NCBI RefSeq assembly: GCF_002498065.1
Contig: NZ_DAFZ01000110.1
Span: forward strand, 1 to 12,696
Origin: Methanoculleus sp. UBA208
Lineage (GTDB): Archaea; Halobacteriota; Methanomicrobia; Methanomicrobiales; Methanoculleaceae
Direction: 5' to 3'
Length of the DNA stretch: 12,696 bases
Shown here: in pieces, positions 1 through 7,362 of the stretch
Layout of the letters: every line of letters begins with the position of its first letter
Numbering within the stretch: the stretch's first letter is position 1
The notes under the pieces: generated by a model
The model's input: only the letters and a program-made list of their open reading frames with translations
Told to the model about the DNA's origin: nothing
Database searches by the model: none
Position numbers and translations under genes: made by a program

Positions 1-105
1 TCGACTTGCGACTTCCCCGAAGTGCGGCCTCCTCAAAGGGGGGCGCGTGAGCACCGGTAGGAACGACGTTCCTAGAGGAACGGAGTTCGAGCACCGAAGG
101 TGCGA
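1..105. repeat. Cluster of short palindromic repeats
   Basis: This gene-free left edge contains three small inverted repeats in a row. ACTTC (11-15) pairs with GAAGT (19-23) across CCC. AGGAACG (59-65) pairs perfectly with CGTTCCT (67-73) around a single A. GCACC (91-95) pairs with GGTGC (99-103) across GAA. The last belongs to a 30-bp unit (76-105) that recurs inverted at 12539-12568. The cluster lies just beyond the terminator of the minus-strand gene at 131-550. It looks like REP-type intergenic repeat DNA; no coding potential is evident. The palindromes are seen directly; the repeat-family idea is inference. Confidence 0.55.
76..105 (+). repeat. 30-bp dispersed repeat, copy 1
   Basis: The unit starts AGGAACGGAG and ends GAGCACCGAAGGTGCGA, including the 5-bp-stem hairpin GCACC-GAA-GGTGC. 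The minus strand of 12539-12568 carries the same 30 bases with two differences, both in the three-base stretch after AGGAACGGAG (TTC here, CTT there). A 28/30 match is not expected by chance in a window of this size. Flanking bases are unrelated, so the shared unit is short. Confidence 0.7.
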
Positions 106-113
106 CCCGCTGC

Positions 114-140
114 AAAAAAGGGGGGCCGGTTCAGGACCGG
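114..140 (-). terminator. Terminator of the Hsp20-like gene
   Basis: Read on the minus strand, CCGGT (140-136) and ACCGG (130-126) form a 5-bp stem with a 5-base loop that includes the stop codon. Six C and then six T (119-114) follow. A hairpin plus T-run right at the end of the reading frame is a plausible archaeal terminator for the transcript from 1163 to 131. Confidence 0.55.
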
Positions 141-550
141 GCAATCCCGCCGGGCGCGCTCTTCTTCGGGCAGACAGCATCGATCACGCCGTGCTGCACG
201 TTGTAGAAACTGTGCGGGACATCAATCTCGCATTCGAGATCGATGACCGTCTCTTCGTCACCCCCGGTGCAGAGGGTCACGGAATCTTCCTGGAACGTAA
301 CGTATGGGGCGCCGTCCGCTCGGGCATCCGCCACCGCGGTGATGTAGATGCAGTCGTTCCCCTCGACCACCTCAACAGCGGACTCGCCATCCTCGTCTTC
401 ACAGAGATCGGGGTAAGGTGCTCCCTCGGGGGCTCCGCTGATGATGGTGAACCCGATGATCCTGGGGTCCTGGAGGGGCATCTCGCTCAGGATCCTCTCC
501 ATCAGCCGCGCGATATCTCTAAACATTTCGTCGTATGGATTGTTCGCCAT
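131..550 (-). CDS. Small Hsp20/CS-fold-like protein
   Basis: A 139-residue acidic soluble protein beginning MANNPYDEMF. Residues 1-25 look like an amphipathic helix. Residues 57-128 have the beta-rich pattern of the alpha-crystallin/p23 (CS) fold: VEVVEGNDCIYITA, then VTFQEDSVTLCT, then the closing strand HGVIDAVCPKK, which resembles the last strand of Hsp20 domains. The usual C-terminal I-x-I motif of Hsp20 oligomers is absent, so it may be a stand-alone CS-type adaptor. ATG at 550 is preferred over an upstream TTG at 592, which has no properly spaced ribosome site. With this start the gene overlaps the 3' end of the regulator gene by 32 bp, implying coupled translation. Similar regulator plus Hsp20-like pairs are, as far as I recall, common in methanogens. 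The family assignment is by pattern only and moderately sure. Confidence 0.65.
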   Translation of the reverse strand: MANNPYDEMFRDIARLMERILSEMPLQDPRIIGFTIISGAPEGAPYPDLCEDEDGESAVEVVEGNDCIYITAVADARADGAPYVTFQEDSVTLCTGGDEETVIDLECEIDVPHSFYNVQHGVIDAVCPKKSAPGGIARS

Positions 551-1163
551 GTGTACCACGTATCCTGTATCGGTCGTTGATGCGCTCGACAATCCCCATG
601 CGTATGAGGTTGCCCAGTCTCTGTTTCAGCTCATCCGTGGACAGGCTGCTCACTTCTTCGAGTTCCGCGAAGGCCAGGTCGGCGTGAGAGAGGGCGAGGA
701 TGATCCCCAGGTCCCCGTCATCCGTGACGAAGCCCCCCCGCATGCGCATGACCTCGGCGAACCTCGATTCGATCTCCCGCTCCAGTTGTTCGAGATTATC
801 CAGAAGTTCGTCACGAGCCCTGACCATTCTCCTGAATGCCTCGAGGTTTCTTGAAAACCGTGTTAACTGGTTCTCTTCAACGGAGGGAAGCGTAACCCCG
901 TCCTGCTTCTGCAGGTTTACGATGACATTGATGTCATGCGAGAGGTAGTAATACTTTCGCCTGCGCTCGTCCTGGCACGAAATGAGGAGCTGTTCGCGCT
1001 CCATCAGCTGCAGGTGCTCTATCACCGCTTTCGGACTGAGTACCAGGCGCTCGGAGATCTCGGTCACGAAACACGGTTTCTGCCTCAGCAGTTCTATTAT
1101 TCGCCGCCTGTTCCGGTTTCCCAGGATATCGAGGAAACGGGAAACCTCACTGCCCTCGAGCAT
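519..1163 (-). CDS. Two-domain winged-helix (ArsR-type) transcriptional regulator
   Basis: A 214-residue DNA-binding protein. Residues 5-77 form an ArsR-like winged helix: LDILGNRNRRRIIELL, a helix-turn-helix around 33-60 (VTEISERLVLSPKAVIEHL), and a basic wing ERRRKYYYLS. Residues 97-141 are heptad-like and charged, probably a coiled coil for dimerisation. Residues 150-202 resemble a second, C-terminal winged helix (STDELKQRLGNLIRMGIVE...RYRI). The ATG at 1161-1163 sits 4 bp from a palindrome (1168-1180) and about 29 bp from a TATA-like box, suggesting an almost leaderless, self-regulated message. Its end overlaps the Hsp20-like gene by 32 bp, so the two are probably made together. No metal-binding cysteine motif typical of ArsR sensors is visible; C31 and C63 are isolated. 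Ligand and targets are unknown. Confidence 0.85.
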   Translation of the reverse strand: MLEGSEVSRFLDILGNRNRRRIIELLRQKPCFVTEISERLVLSPKAVIEHLQLMEREQLLISCQDERRRKYYYLSHDINVIVNLQKQDGVTLPSVEENQLTRFSRNLEAFRRMVRARDELLDNLEQLEREIESRFAEVMRMRGGFVTDDGDLGIILALSHADLAFAELEEVSSLSTDELKQRLGNLIRMGIVERINDRYRIRGTHGEQSIRRNV

Positions 1164-1167
1164 ATTT

Positions 1168-1198
1168 ACTAAACGTTAGTGATTCGAATATAAAATAA
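1168..1198 (-). promoter_or_regulatory. Promoter with operator-like palindrome for the regulator gene
   Basis: The 35 bp between guaB and the regulator gene contain an AT-rich TATA-like element (minus strand TTTTATATTC, about 1187-1196). About 25 bp downstream lies a perfect inverted repeat: ACTAA (1168-1172) and TTAGT (1176-1180) separated by ACG. The palindrome covers the predicted transcription start, where a bound repressor would block initiation. Autoregulation by the encoded protein is inference. Confidence 0.6.
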
Positions 1199-2665
1199 TT
1201 ACTCGAAGAGGCGATAATTCGGCGCCTCGTCGGTGATCATAATATTGTGCGGGTGGCTCTCGCCATAACCCGCGGGCGTAATCCTGAGGAACCTGCCGTT
1301 CTTCTTCAGATCCGCTATCGTCTTCGACCCCGTGTAGCCCATCGCGGACTTCAGGCCGCCGACAAGCTGGTAGATGACATCCGATACATGGCCGACATAG
1401 GGGGTGACCCCCTCGACGCCCTCGGGAACGAACTTGGTCCGCCCGATCTCCTTCTTCTGGAAGTAGCGGTCGCTCGACTCGCCGCTGCTCATGACGCCGA
1501 GCGATCCCATCCCCCGGTACTGCTTGTAACGCCGGCCCTTGATCGTCGTGACCCTCCCCGGCGCCTCATCGGTGCCGGCAAAGAGGCTGCCTGCCATGAT
1601 ACAGTCCGCGCCTGCGGCAATCGCCTTCGCGATATCCCCGGAGTAACGGATGCCGCCGTCGGCGATCACCGGCACGTCCGCCCCATGCGCCACCTCCGCG
1701 ACGTTTGCTATCGCGGAGACCTGCGGCACACCCACGCCCGCGACAATCCGTGTCGTGCAGATGGAACCCGGCCCGATGCCCACCTTCAGCCCGTCGACGG
1801 TTCCGGCCAGAGCCAGGGCCGCCTGCTTCGTCGCAATGTTCCCGGCCACCACATCGACGGCCACGCTCGCCTTGATCTCCCCGACCGCTTTGACGACGTT
1901 CATGTTGTGGCCGTGAGCGCAGTCCACCACCAGGGCGTCGACGCCCGCCTCGACGAGCATCATGGCCCGGTTGAAGTCGAAGGGGCCCACCGCAGCGGCG
2001 ACCCGGAGTTTCCCGTTCGCATCGCGGTTCGCGCGGGGATACTGCCTCTTTTCAAGGATATCGCGCATCGTGATGATACCGACCAGGCACCCCTCCGCGT
2101 CCACGACCGGAAGGCGCTCGACTTTGTTCGCGTACATCGTCTCGAGCGCGTTCTCCGCCGTGATGTCTTCGGAAGCCGTGATCAGCTTCTTGGTCATGTA
2201 GCCGGTGATCTTCGCCTCGCCGCGTTTCGGCAGGATTGCCCTGATATCCCTGCGGCTGACGATACCGATCACCTTATCGTTCTCGATCACCGGCACGCCG
2301 CCGATACCGTACTGCCTCATGACCCGTTCCACGTCGGTGACCGTGGCCTCGGGACCGACCGCCACGACCTCGCGCTCGATCAGGTCCTCGGCCTGCTTGA
2401 CGACCCTGACCTCGGCGACCTCGCGCTCAGGAGTCATGTTCCGGTGGATGACGCCGATGCCGCCTTCCCGGGCTATGGTTATCGCCATCACCGACTCGGT
2501 CACCGTATCCATGGCGGCGCTCACGAGAGGGATATTCAGGGGAATGTTGCGCGAGAACCGCGACCCGACATCTGCCTCGTCGGGCTCGACCCACGATTCG
2601 GCGGGCTCAAGCAGCACGTCGTCGAACGTAAATGTCGTTTCCATCTCCATCTTCTCGGTATACAT
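1199..2665 (-). CDS. guaB: Inosine-5'-monophosphate dehydrogenase
   Basis: Oxidises IMP to XMP with NAD+, the committed step of GMP synthesis, in the cytosol. At 488 residues it is full length. The N-terminus carries the family signature FTFDDVLLEP (12-21). Two CBS domains (about 95-208) interrupt the TIM barrel. The catalytic loop GPGSICTTR has the nucleophile at Cys303. The NAD/IMP region shows DCAHGH (248-253) and ADGGIRYSGD (335-344), followed by RGMGSLG (384-390) and the mobile flap near EGVEG (415-419). ATG at 2665 is chosen because AGGTGA lies 3 bases upstream, formed from the stop codon of mfnB, so the two genes are translationally coupled. In-frame ATGs at residues 6 and 8 are alternatives. 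No terminator is seen before the next gene, so read-through is possible. Confidence 0.97.
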   Translation of the reverse strand: MYTEKMEMETTFTFDDVLLEPAESWVEPDEADVGSRFSRNIPLNIPLVSAAMDTVTESVMAITIAREGGIGVIHRNMTPEREVAEVRVVKQAEDLIEREVVAVGPEATVTDVERVMRQYGIGGVPVIENDKVIGIVSRRDIRAILPKRGEAKITGYMTKKLITASEDITAENALETMYANKVERLPVVDAEGCLVGIITMRDILEKRQYPRANRDANGKLRVAAAVGPFDFNRAMMLVEAGVDALVVDCAHGHNMNVVKAVGEIKASVAVDVVAGNIATKQAALALAGTVDGLKVGIGPGSICTTRIVAGVGVPQVSAIANVAEVAHGADVPVIADGGIRYSGDIAKAIAAGADCIMAGSLFAGTDEAPGRVTTIKGRRYKQYRGMGSLGVMSSGESSDRYFQKKEIGRTKFVPEGVEGVTPYVGHVSDVIYQLVGGLKSAMGYTGSKTIADLKKNGRFLRITPAGYGESHPHNIMITDEAPNYRLFE

Positions 2666-2668
2666 ACG

Positions 2669-3358
2669 TCACCTGAGCATCATCATTGCTTTCTCTACCA
2701 GTTCGGCCCTGACCATGGTCGACCGATCGCCCCCGCAGACCATCCCCCGGACGCCGATGATCTCGGGGTTGATCCGCTTCAAGGCATCGAGGTCCGCGAA
2801 CTTCAATGAACCGGCAAGGGCCGTCTGCAGTCCCAGTTCCCGGTTCTGCCCGACAAACCGGGTCAGTGTCTCCTCGTCCATGAACTCAAAGAGACTTTTC
2901 CCATCTTTAATACCGGTGTCGATCATGGCAACGTCGGCACCGGCCTGTGCAACCAGAGGGCTGATGTCGAGCGGTGAGATCGTACCCATTCTCTCAAAAT
3001 CGGCATAGGCGGCGATGACGACGTATTTCTCGGGAAACTCCCTCTTCACCGCCGCGGTCACCGCTTCGATGACGTCACGAGCACGGTCGGCCCCGTCGAA
3101 CATCAGGCCGACCTTGATAAAATCAGCACCTGCGTGCGCGGCGCCGTAGGCCGAGAGAGCCGCAGTTCCTGGCTTATACTCATTGTCCCCGATTGCAGCA
3201 CTGACAGGCTTCTTGCCGGAGAGGGTCTTGATCTCCCGGATGATCCAGGGAAAATTCGCGCCCAGCGAGCCCTCTGAGGGTTTCTTTACGTCGATGATGT
3301 CAGCGGAAAGCGAGCTTTTTGCCTCCTCAATGCTGCTTGGACTGACGAGTAATTGCAT
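2669..3358 (-). CDS. mfnB: (5-formylfuran-3-yl)methyl phosphate synthase
   Basis: Condenses two molecules of glyceraldehyde-3-phosphate into the phosphorylated furan that becomes the ring of methanofuran, the first C1 carrier of methanogenesis. The 229-residue TIM-barrel protein matches the DUF556/UPF0264 family from end to end. The residues I recall as catalytic in the M. jannaschii enzyme line up with a constant offset: DVKKPSEGSLGA (D23, K25), IKVGLM (K82) and MIDTGIKDGKSL (D147, K151). The gene ends 3 bp before guaB and its stop codon is part of the guaB ribosome site. It faces the HisA-like gene across about 44 bp. The minus strand has a weak TATA-like stretch (CTATTA near 3380-3386) that would give a message starting near the ATG. 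No good ribosome site precedes the start. Confidence 0.95.
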   Translation of the reverse strand: MQLLVSPSSIEEAKSSLSADIIDVKKPSEGSLGANFPWIIREIKTLSGKKPVSAAIGDNEYKPGTAALSAYGAAHAGADFIKVGLMFDGADRARDVIEAVTAAVKREFPEKYVVIAAYADFERMGTISPLDISPLVAQAGADVAMIDTGIKDGKSLFEFMDEETLTRFVGQNRELGLQTALAGSLKFADLDALKRINPEIIGVRGMVCGGDRSTMVRAELVEKAMMMLR

Positions 3359-3402
3359 AGAAATTAATGTTCCTTCACCCTAATAGTGGTTACGTTGAGG
3401 AC
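3359..3402. promoter_or_regulatory. Divergent promoter region, mfnB and HisA-like gene
   Basis: Only 44 bp separate the two start codons. On the plus strand, AAATTAAT (3361-3368) could serve as a TATA box for the HisA-like gene, with GAGG at 3397-3400 just before its ATG. On the minus strand, CTATTA near 3380-3386 could serve mfnB. Both elements are weak matches. The arrangement implies overlapping, probably co-regulated promoters. Confidence 0.35.
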
Positions 3403-4083
3403 ATGGAACTGATTCTTGCAGTCGATCTGGCGGGTGGTCTGGTGGTGCACGGAAAGTCCGGAGACCGCGCCGGTTACCGGCCGCTGACCTGGGGAATTGC
3501 CCCCTCGGCCGAACCGGAGGCCTACCTATCCGCTCTCGCGCCACGGTACCTCTACATCGCCGACCTCGAGAGCCTCGAGGGCAGGAAACCACAGGACGAA
3601 CTCGTCCGGCGTTGCGCCGCGATGGTCGAGCGGTGCTACCTCGACCGGGGCTGCAGGTCGCCCGACGAATGTACGGCGGTCGAGGGGGTGACGCCGGTCA
3701 TCGGCACCGAGACCGCAGCGAGAGCGATCGAAGACCTTGTGGCCTATCGGGCCGGATACCTCAGCATCGACATCAAAGGCGGCCTGGTGCTCCCCTGGGG
3801 CATTCCGCCGGCGGAGATGCTCCGCCGTGCGGCGGCACTCTCGTTCGAGGGATGCATCGTCCTCAACATCGGCGCCGTGGGGACGGAGCGCGGGCTCGTC
3901 CGGGAGGACCTCGAAGAGATGCGGGCGTGCTACCCCGGCCGCCTCCTCTACGGGGGCGGGGTCGCCGGGACCGGCGACATCCGTCTCCTCGCCGAGGCCG
4001 GGTTCGACGGTGCGATCATAGCGACGGCCGTCCATCACGGCACGATACCGCTCGAGTGGGTCCGGAGGGGATACCCGTGCTGA
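3403..4083 (+). CDS. HisA/HisF-related TIM-barrel protein
   Basis: A 226-residue (beta/alpha)8 protein related to ProFAR isomerase (HisA) but not a normal HisA. The first strand ILAVDLAGG (D8) corresponds to the N-terminal catalytic-Asp strand of HisA. The mid-protein strand LSIDIKGG (D123, K125) and the late LLYGGGVAG (GGG 184-186) and IIATAVHHG match phosphate-loop regions of the superfamily. Archaeal methanogens and some methylotrophs carry such HisA-like proteins (TIGR00734-type, from memory) without an assigned reaction. ATG at 3403 is preferred over the in-frame ATG at 3367, because protein homology begins at MELILAVD and GAGG lies just upstream. It diverges from mfnB and its last 7 bp overlap tmk. 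A role in methanofuran or pterin cofactor synthesis is attractive but unproven. Confidence 0.82.
   Translation: MELILAVDLAGGLVVHGKSGDRAGYRPLTWGIAPSAEPEAYLSALAPRYLYIADLESLEGRKPQDELVRRCAAMVERCYLDRGCRSPDECTAVEGVTPVIGTETAARAIEDLVAYRAGYLSIDIKGGLVLPWGIPPAEMLRRAAALSFEGCIVLNIGAVGTERGLVREDLEEMRACYPGRLLYGGGVAGTGDIRLLAEAGFDGAIIATAVHHGTIPLEWVRRGYPC
4064..4070 (+). promoter_or_regulatory. Strong ribosome binding site deciding the GTG start of tmk
   Basis: GGAGGGG lies 6 bases before GTG (4077), inside the end of the HisA-like gene. It supports a non-ATG start and coupled translation. Confidence 0.8.
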
Positions 4084-4694
4084 TCACCATCGAGGGCATC
4101 GACGGGAGCGGCAAGAGCACGCTTCTAGCCCGCCTCCAGGAACTGATCGCCGACCTCGACCCCCTCTTCACCCGCGAACCCGGCGCCACCTGGGTCGGCG
4201 ACTCTGTGCGGCGTGCGATTGCCGAGCGGATGGACCCGATCACCGAGGCGCTGCTCTTCTGCGCCGACCACGCCGCGCATATCGATACGGTGATCCGGCC
4301 CGCGCTCGACGAGGGAAGGCTCGTCATCTCCGACCGCTACGCCGATTCCCGGTTCGCCTACCAACCGGTCGTCCTCGACGGCGTCCTCCCCGACCCCCTG
4401 GAGTGGTTGCGCCGGATCCACGAGGGGTGGTCTATCCGGCCCGACCGGACATTCCTCCTTGTCCTGCCGGTCGAAGATGCCGTCTCAAGGCTCGATCCGG
4501 AAAAGAAGAGAGAGTACTTCGAAAATGCCGGGATCCTCGCACGAGTGCAGGAGAACTACCTGGACCTTGCGGTAACCGATCCCGCGCGGTTCGTCGTCGT
4601 CGATGCGCTGCTCGAAAAAGAGGAGGTCGCAGAGTTCATCGCGGGCGAAATCAGGACGAGTGTCCGATCGTCACGACGACGTCCCCGAGCGTGA
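4077..4694 (+). CDS. tmk: Thymidylate kinase (dTMP kinase)
   Basis: Phosphorylates dTMP to dTDP using ATP, needed for DNA precursors. The 205-residue protein starts at GTG with a strong GGAGGGG site 6 bases upstream and overlaps the preceding gene by 7 bp. The P-loop GIDGSGKST spans residues 7-15. TREPGAT (32-38) fits the family's substrate loop. SDRYADSRFAYQ holds the DRY motif (86-88), and RPDRTFLL (121-128) matches the usual PD-x-T strand. The last residues (RTSVRSSRRRPRA) are unusually basic and lie within the 44-bp overlap with the end of valS on the other strand, so this tail is probably a by-product of the overlap rather than a conserved domain. No terminator separates the two convergent genes. 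Confidence 0.93.
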   Translation: MLITIEGIDGSGKSTLLARLQELIADLDPLFTREPGATWVGDSVRRAIAERMDPITEALLFCADHAAHIDTVIRPALDEGRLVISDRYADSRFAYQPVVLDGVLPDPLEWLRRIHEGWSIRPDRTFLLVLPVEDAVSRLDPEKKREYFENAGILARVQENYLDLAVTDPARFVVVDALLEKEEVAEFIAGEIRTSVRSSRRRPRA

Positions 4695-7242
4695 GGACGT
4701 CCACCTCTTCTCCCGCCACCCGGTAGGCGACCTTCGGCGTGAACGAATCGGCCGGCACCGGGATCTCCTCGCCGTCGACCGTGACGGTCGCGGGCGGGTT
4801 TTTGAGCAGTTCCGGCGGGAGCGCCTCCACGGCCTGCATGAACCCCCGCGCCTGCTTCCTGAGCGTCGGGCCGATGACGGCCATGTTGAAGTCCACGCCG
4901 CTCGTGACCTCCTCGAGCCGCGGCGTACCGGTGCTCCACCGGGCGTCGGCGTTGAGGGCACGCCCAGCGTCGCCGGCGTCGTCGACCGGCTCCGGTGCGT
5001 AAATCATCACGTGACCGAGCGGGGCGTTGAGCGCCATGCCCTTATCGTGCTTGTAGCGCCGGAGTTCTGCGACCGTCTTCACGAGGAGGTCGCCGTGGCG
5101 CCGCGCTTCGTCGTCGGCGTATGAAAAGTCCGGCCAGGCCTCCTCGTGCACGCTTCTCCCGGCGAGGTTGTGGTAGCACTCTTCCGCGAAGTGCGGGATG
5201 ATCGGGGCAAGCAGGCGGCAGAGAACGTCCATGGTCGTCCGAAGTGCGCTGCAGGCGCTCTCCCTGCTGCTGTCATCCGCATACAGGCGGCCTTTCGCAA
5301 TCTCGATGTAGTCGTCGGCGAGCGTGTTCCAGGCGAACTCCCGGATCGCCCTGAGCGCCCGGTCGAACTGGTAGCCCTCCATCGCGGCGGTGACCTCTGC
5401 GACGGTCTCCGAGAGCCGGACGAGCAGCCACCGGTCGGTGAGTTCCGTCACCGGTGCATCAAGATCAGCCCCCTTCTCCAGGTGCCCCATGACGAACCGG
5501 AAGATGTTCCAGAGTTTGGTCTGGAACCGGGACGCGGCGACGACGTCGTTCCAGTTGAACATGATGTCCGAACCGGTCGCCGCACCTCCGGCTCCCCACT
5601 GCCGCAGCGCGTCCGCGCCGTACTGCCCGACGATCTCTTCCGGGGAGATGATGTTGTTCCTGCTCTTGCTCATCTTGAACCCGTCTTCCCCGAGCACCAT
5701 ACCGTTAACCAGAATCTGATCCCAGGGATGACTGCCGACCAGGGCCTTCGCCCGGAGGATCGTGTAGAACGCCCACGTCCGTATGATGTCGTGGCCCTGG
5801 GGGCGGATCTGCGCCGGGAAGAAGGGGGGTTTGCCGGTCCCGTCCCATCCGGTGACCTGGAGCACCGATATCGAGGAGTCCATCCAGGTGTCGAGCACGT
5901 CCGTCTCGCCGGTGAAGTCCGAGCCGCCGCACCGCGGACAGGGGGTCTTCGGCTTATCGACCGTCGGGTCGATCGGGAGGTCTTCCTCGGCCGGGAGAAC
6001 CGTCTCGCCGCAGGCGGTGCAGAACCAGACCGGGATCGGGGTCGCAAAGATCCGCTGCCGGGAGATGCACCAGTCCCACTCCATGGAGTTTGCCCAGTTC
6101 TCCATCCGGGTAAACATGTGCTCCGGCGTCCAGGAAACCTTCCGCGCCGCATCCAGGATCTCGTCCTGGTGGACCCGGACGAACCACTGCCGCTCCGAGA
6201 GGATCTCGATCGGGGTCTTGCACCGCCAGCAGGTCCCCACCCGCTGCTCGAGTACCTCCTGCCGCTTCAGGATCCCTGCCTTCTCCATGTCGGCGAGGAT
6301 CGCCTCCCTGCAGGCCTCCGACGACATCCCCGCGTACGGGGCCGCGGTCGCGGTCATGATACCCTGCCGGTCGACGGCTTTGCGCAGATCCAGGTCGTGC
6401 TGCTTCCACCAGTAGACGTCCGTCTTATCGCCGAACGTACAGATCATCACCGCACCGCTGCCGAAACCCGGGTCGACCACGACATCCTCGATGACCGGCA
6501 CCTGGTGCCCGAATATGGGAACCGTGAGTCTCTTTCCCTTCATGCCGCGGTAGCGCTCGTCTTCGGGGTGGACGGCCACGGCAACGCAGACCGCGAGCAG
6601 TTCCGGCCGGGTAGTGGCGATTTCGATGCCGTCGAAGTCGAAGTAGTTGAGTTTGGTGGTGCGGGGGGCGTAGTTGACCTCGGCGAACGCGATGGCCGTC
6701 TCGCACCGGGTGCAGAAGTTCACCGGATGCTCGCTCTGGTAGATGTCGCCGGCTTTGAGCATCTGCAGGAACGACGCCTGGGTCTTTCTGTAGTAGTCCG
6801 GGAGCATGGTGATGTACTCGTGGCTCCAGTCGGTTGAGAACCCGAGCCGCCGCATGGTCGCCCGCATCTTCTCGATGTTTGAAAGCGTAAGGTCGCGGCA
6901 CATCTCCCGGAACTTCTCGCGCGGTACATCGTTCTTGGTGATCCCGTAAGTCTCCTCGACCTTCACCTCGGTCGGGAGGCCGTGGCAGTCCCACCCCTGC
7001 GGGAACATGACGTTGTAACCGCGCATACGCTTGTACCGCGCGATGAAGTCGATGTAGCACCAGTTCAGGGCGTTCCCGATATGGAAGTTCCCGGTGGGGT
7101 AGGGCGGCGGCGTGTCGATGATGAACCGGGGTTTTGGCGAGGCGGGATCGAAATAGTTGTCCTCATCCCGCCAGGCACTCTGCCAGCGCCTCTCCACTTC
7201 TTCGATATCGTAGTTTTTGGGTAGTTGATGTGACGGCGACAT
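4651..7242 (-). CDS. valS: Valyl-tRNA synthetase
   Basis: Charges tRNA-Val and clears mischarged threonine. The 863-residue class I enzyme is complete. PPYPTGNFHIGNA carries the HIGH-type signature (HIGN, 54-57). The editing domain begins around ATTRPE (209-214) and includes GSGAVMICTFGDKTDV. KMSKS is at 523-527. The C-terminal half has the valine-type anticodon-binding domain (LRRYKHDKGMALNAPLG). Cysteine pairs C177/C180 with C338/C341, and C408/C411 with C435/C438, probably bind two zinc ions, as in archaeal ValRS. The open frame extends 29 codons further upstream, but the TATA-like box at 7272-7281 lies inside that extension, so ATG 7242 is the likely start with a leader of only about 10 bases. 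Its 3' end overlaps tmk by 44 bp in antisense. Confidence 0.96.
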   Translation of the reverse strand: MSPSHQLPKNYDIEEVERRWQSAWRDEDNYFDPASPKPRFIIDTPPPYPTGNFHIGNALNWCYIDFIARYKRMRGYNVMFPQGWDCHGLPTEVKVEETYGITKNDVPREKFREMCRDLTLSNIEKMRATMRRLGFSTDWSHEYITMLPDYYRKTQASFLQMLKAGDIYQSEHPVNFCTRCETAIAFAEVNYAPRTTKLNYFDFDGIEIATTRPELLAVCVAVAVHPEDERYRGMKGKRLTVPIFGHQVPVIEDVVVDPGFGSGAVMICTFGDKTDVYWWKQHDLDLRKAVDRQGIMTATAAPYAGMSSEACREAILADMEKAGILKRQEVLEQRVGTCWRCKTPIEILSERQWFVRVHQDEILDAARKVSWTPEHMFTRMENWANSMEWDWCISRQRIFATPIPVWFCTACGETVLPAEEDLPIDPTVDKPKTPCPRCGGSDFTGETDVLDTWMDSSISVLQVTGWDGTGKPPFFPAQIRPQGHDIIRTWAFYTILRAKALVGSHPWDQILVNGMVLGEDGFKMSKSRNNIISPEEIVGQYGADALRQWGAGGAATGSDIMFNWNDVVAASRFQTKLWNIFRFVMGHLEKGADLDAPVTELTDRWLLVRLSETVAEVTAAMEGYQFDRALRAIREFAWNTLADDYIEIAKGRLYADDSSRESACSALRTTMDVLCRLLAPIIPHFAEECYHNLAGRSVHEEAWPDFSYADDEARRHGDLLVKTVAELRRYKHDKGMALNAPLGHVMIYAPEPVDDAGDAGRALNADARWSTGTPRLEEVTSGVDFNMAVIGPTLRKQARGFMQAVEALPPELLKNPPATVTVDGEEIPVPADSFTPKVAYRVAGEEVDVLTLGDVVVTIGHSS

Positions 7243-7271
7243 TTTCAGCGTATAATCTCTCTCTTCCCAGT

Positions 7272-7281
7272 GAAATATATT
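7272..7281 (-). promoter_or_regulatory. TATA-like box of valS
   Basis: AATATATTTC on the minus strand lies about 35 bp before the valS ATG at 7242. Standard archaeal spacing puts the transcript start near 7252. This argues against the longer reading of valS from 7329. Confidence 0.6.
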
Positions 7282-7362
7282 GTTCGACGGGCTTTCGCCC
7301 TCCTGGGCATTCCGTGCCGGACGCGGCACCGCAGGCCCGAAAGGGATCTGCCGGGATGTTCA

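Noticed and set aside
76..105. CRISPR repeat
   Set aside because: Only two copies, far apart and inverted, without regular spacers or cas genes.
1247..2809. 520-codon plus-strand open frame
   Set aside because: It lies antisense to guaB and mfnB, is rich in H, R and D typical of a GC-rich shadow frame, and has no family signature.
3612..4076. 155-codon upstream extension of tmk
   Set aside because: The extension is the shifted-frame shadow of the HisA-like gene. GTG 4077 has a strong ribosome site and tmk homology begins there.
5146..6837. 563-codon plus-strand open frame
   Set aside because: Antisense to valS, which has complete signature motifs; the composition is that of a shadow frame.
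7243..7329. 29-codon N-terminal extension of valS
   Set aside because: A TATA-like box lies inside it and homology begins near the ATG at 7242.
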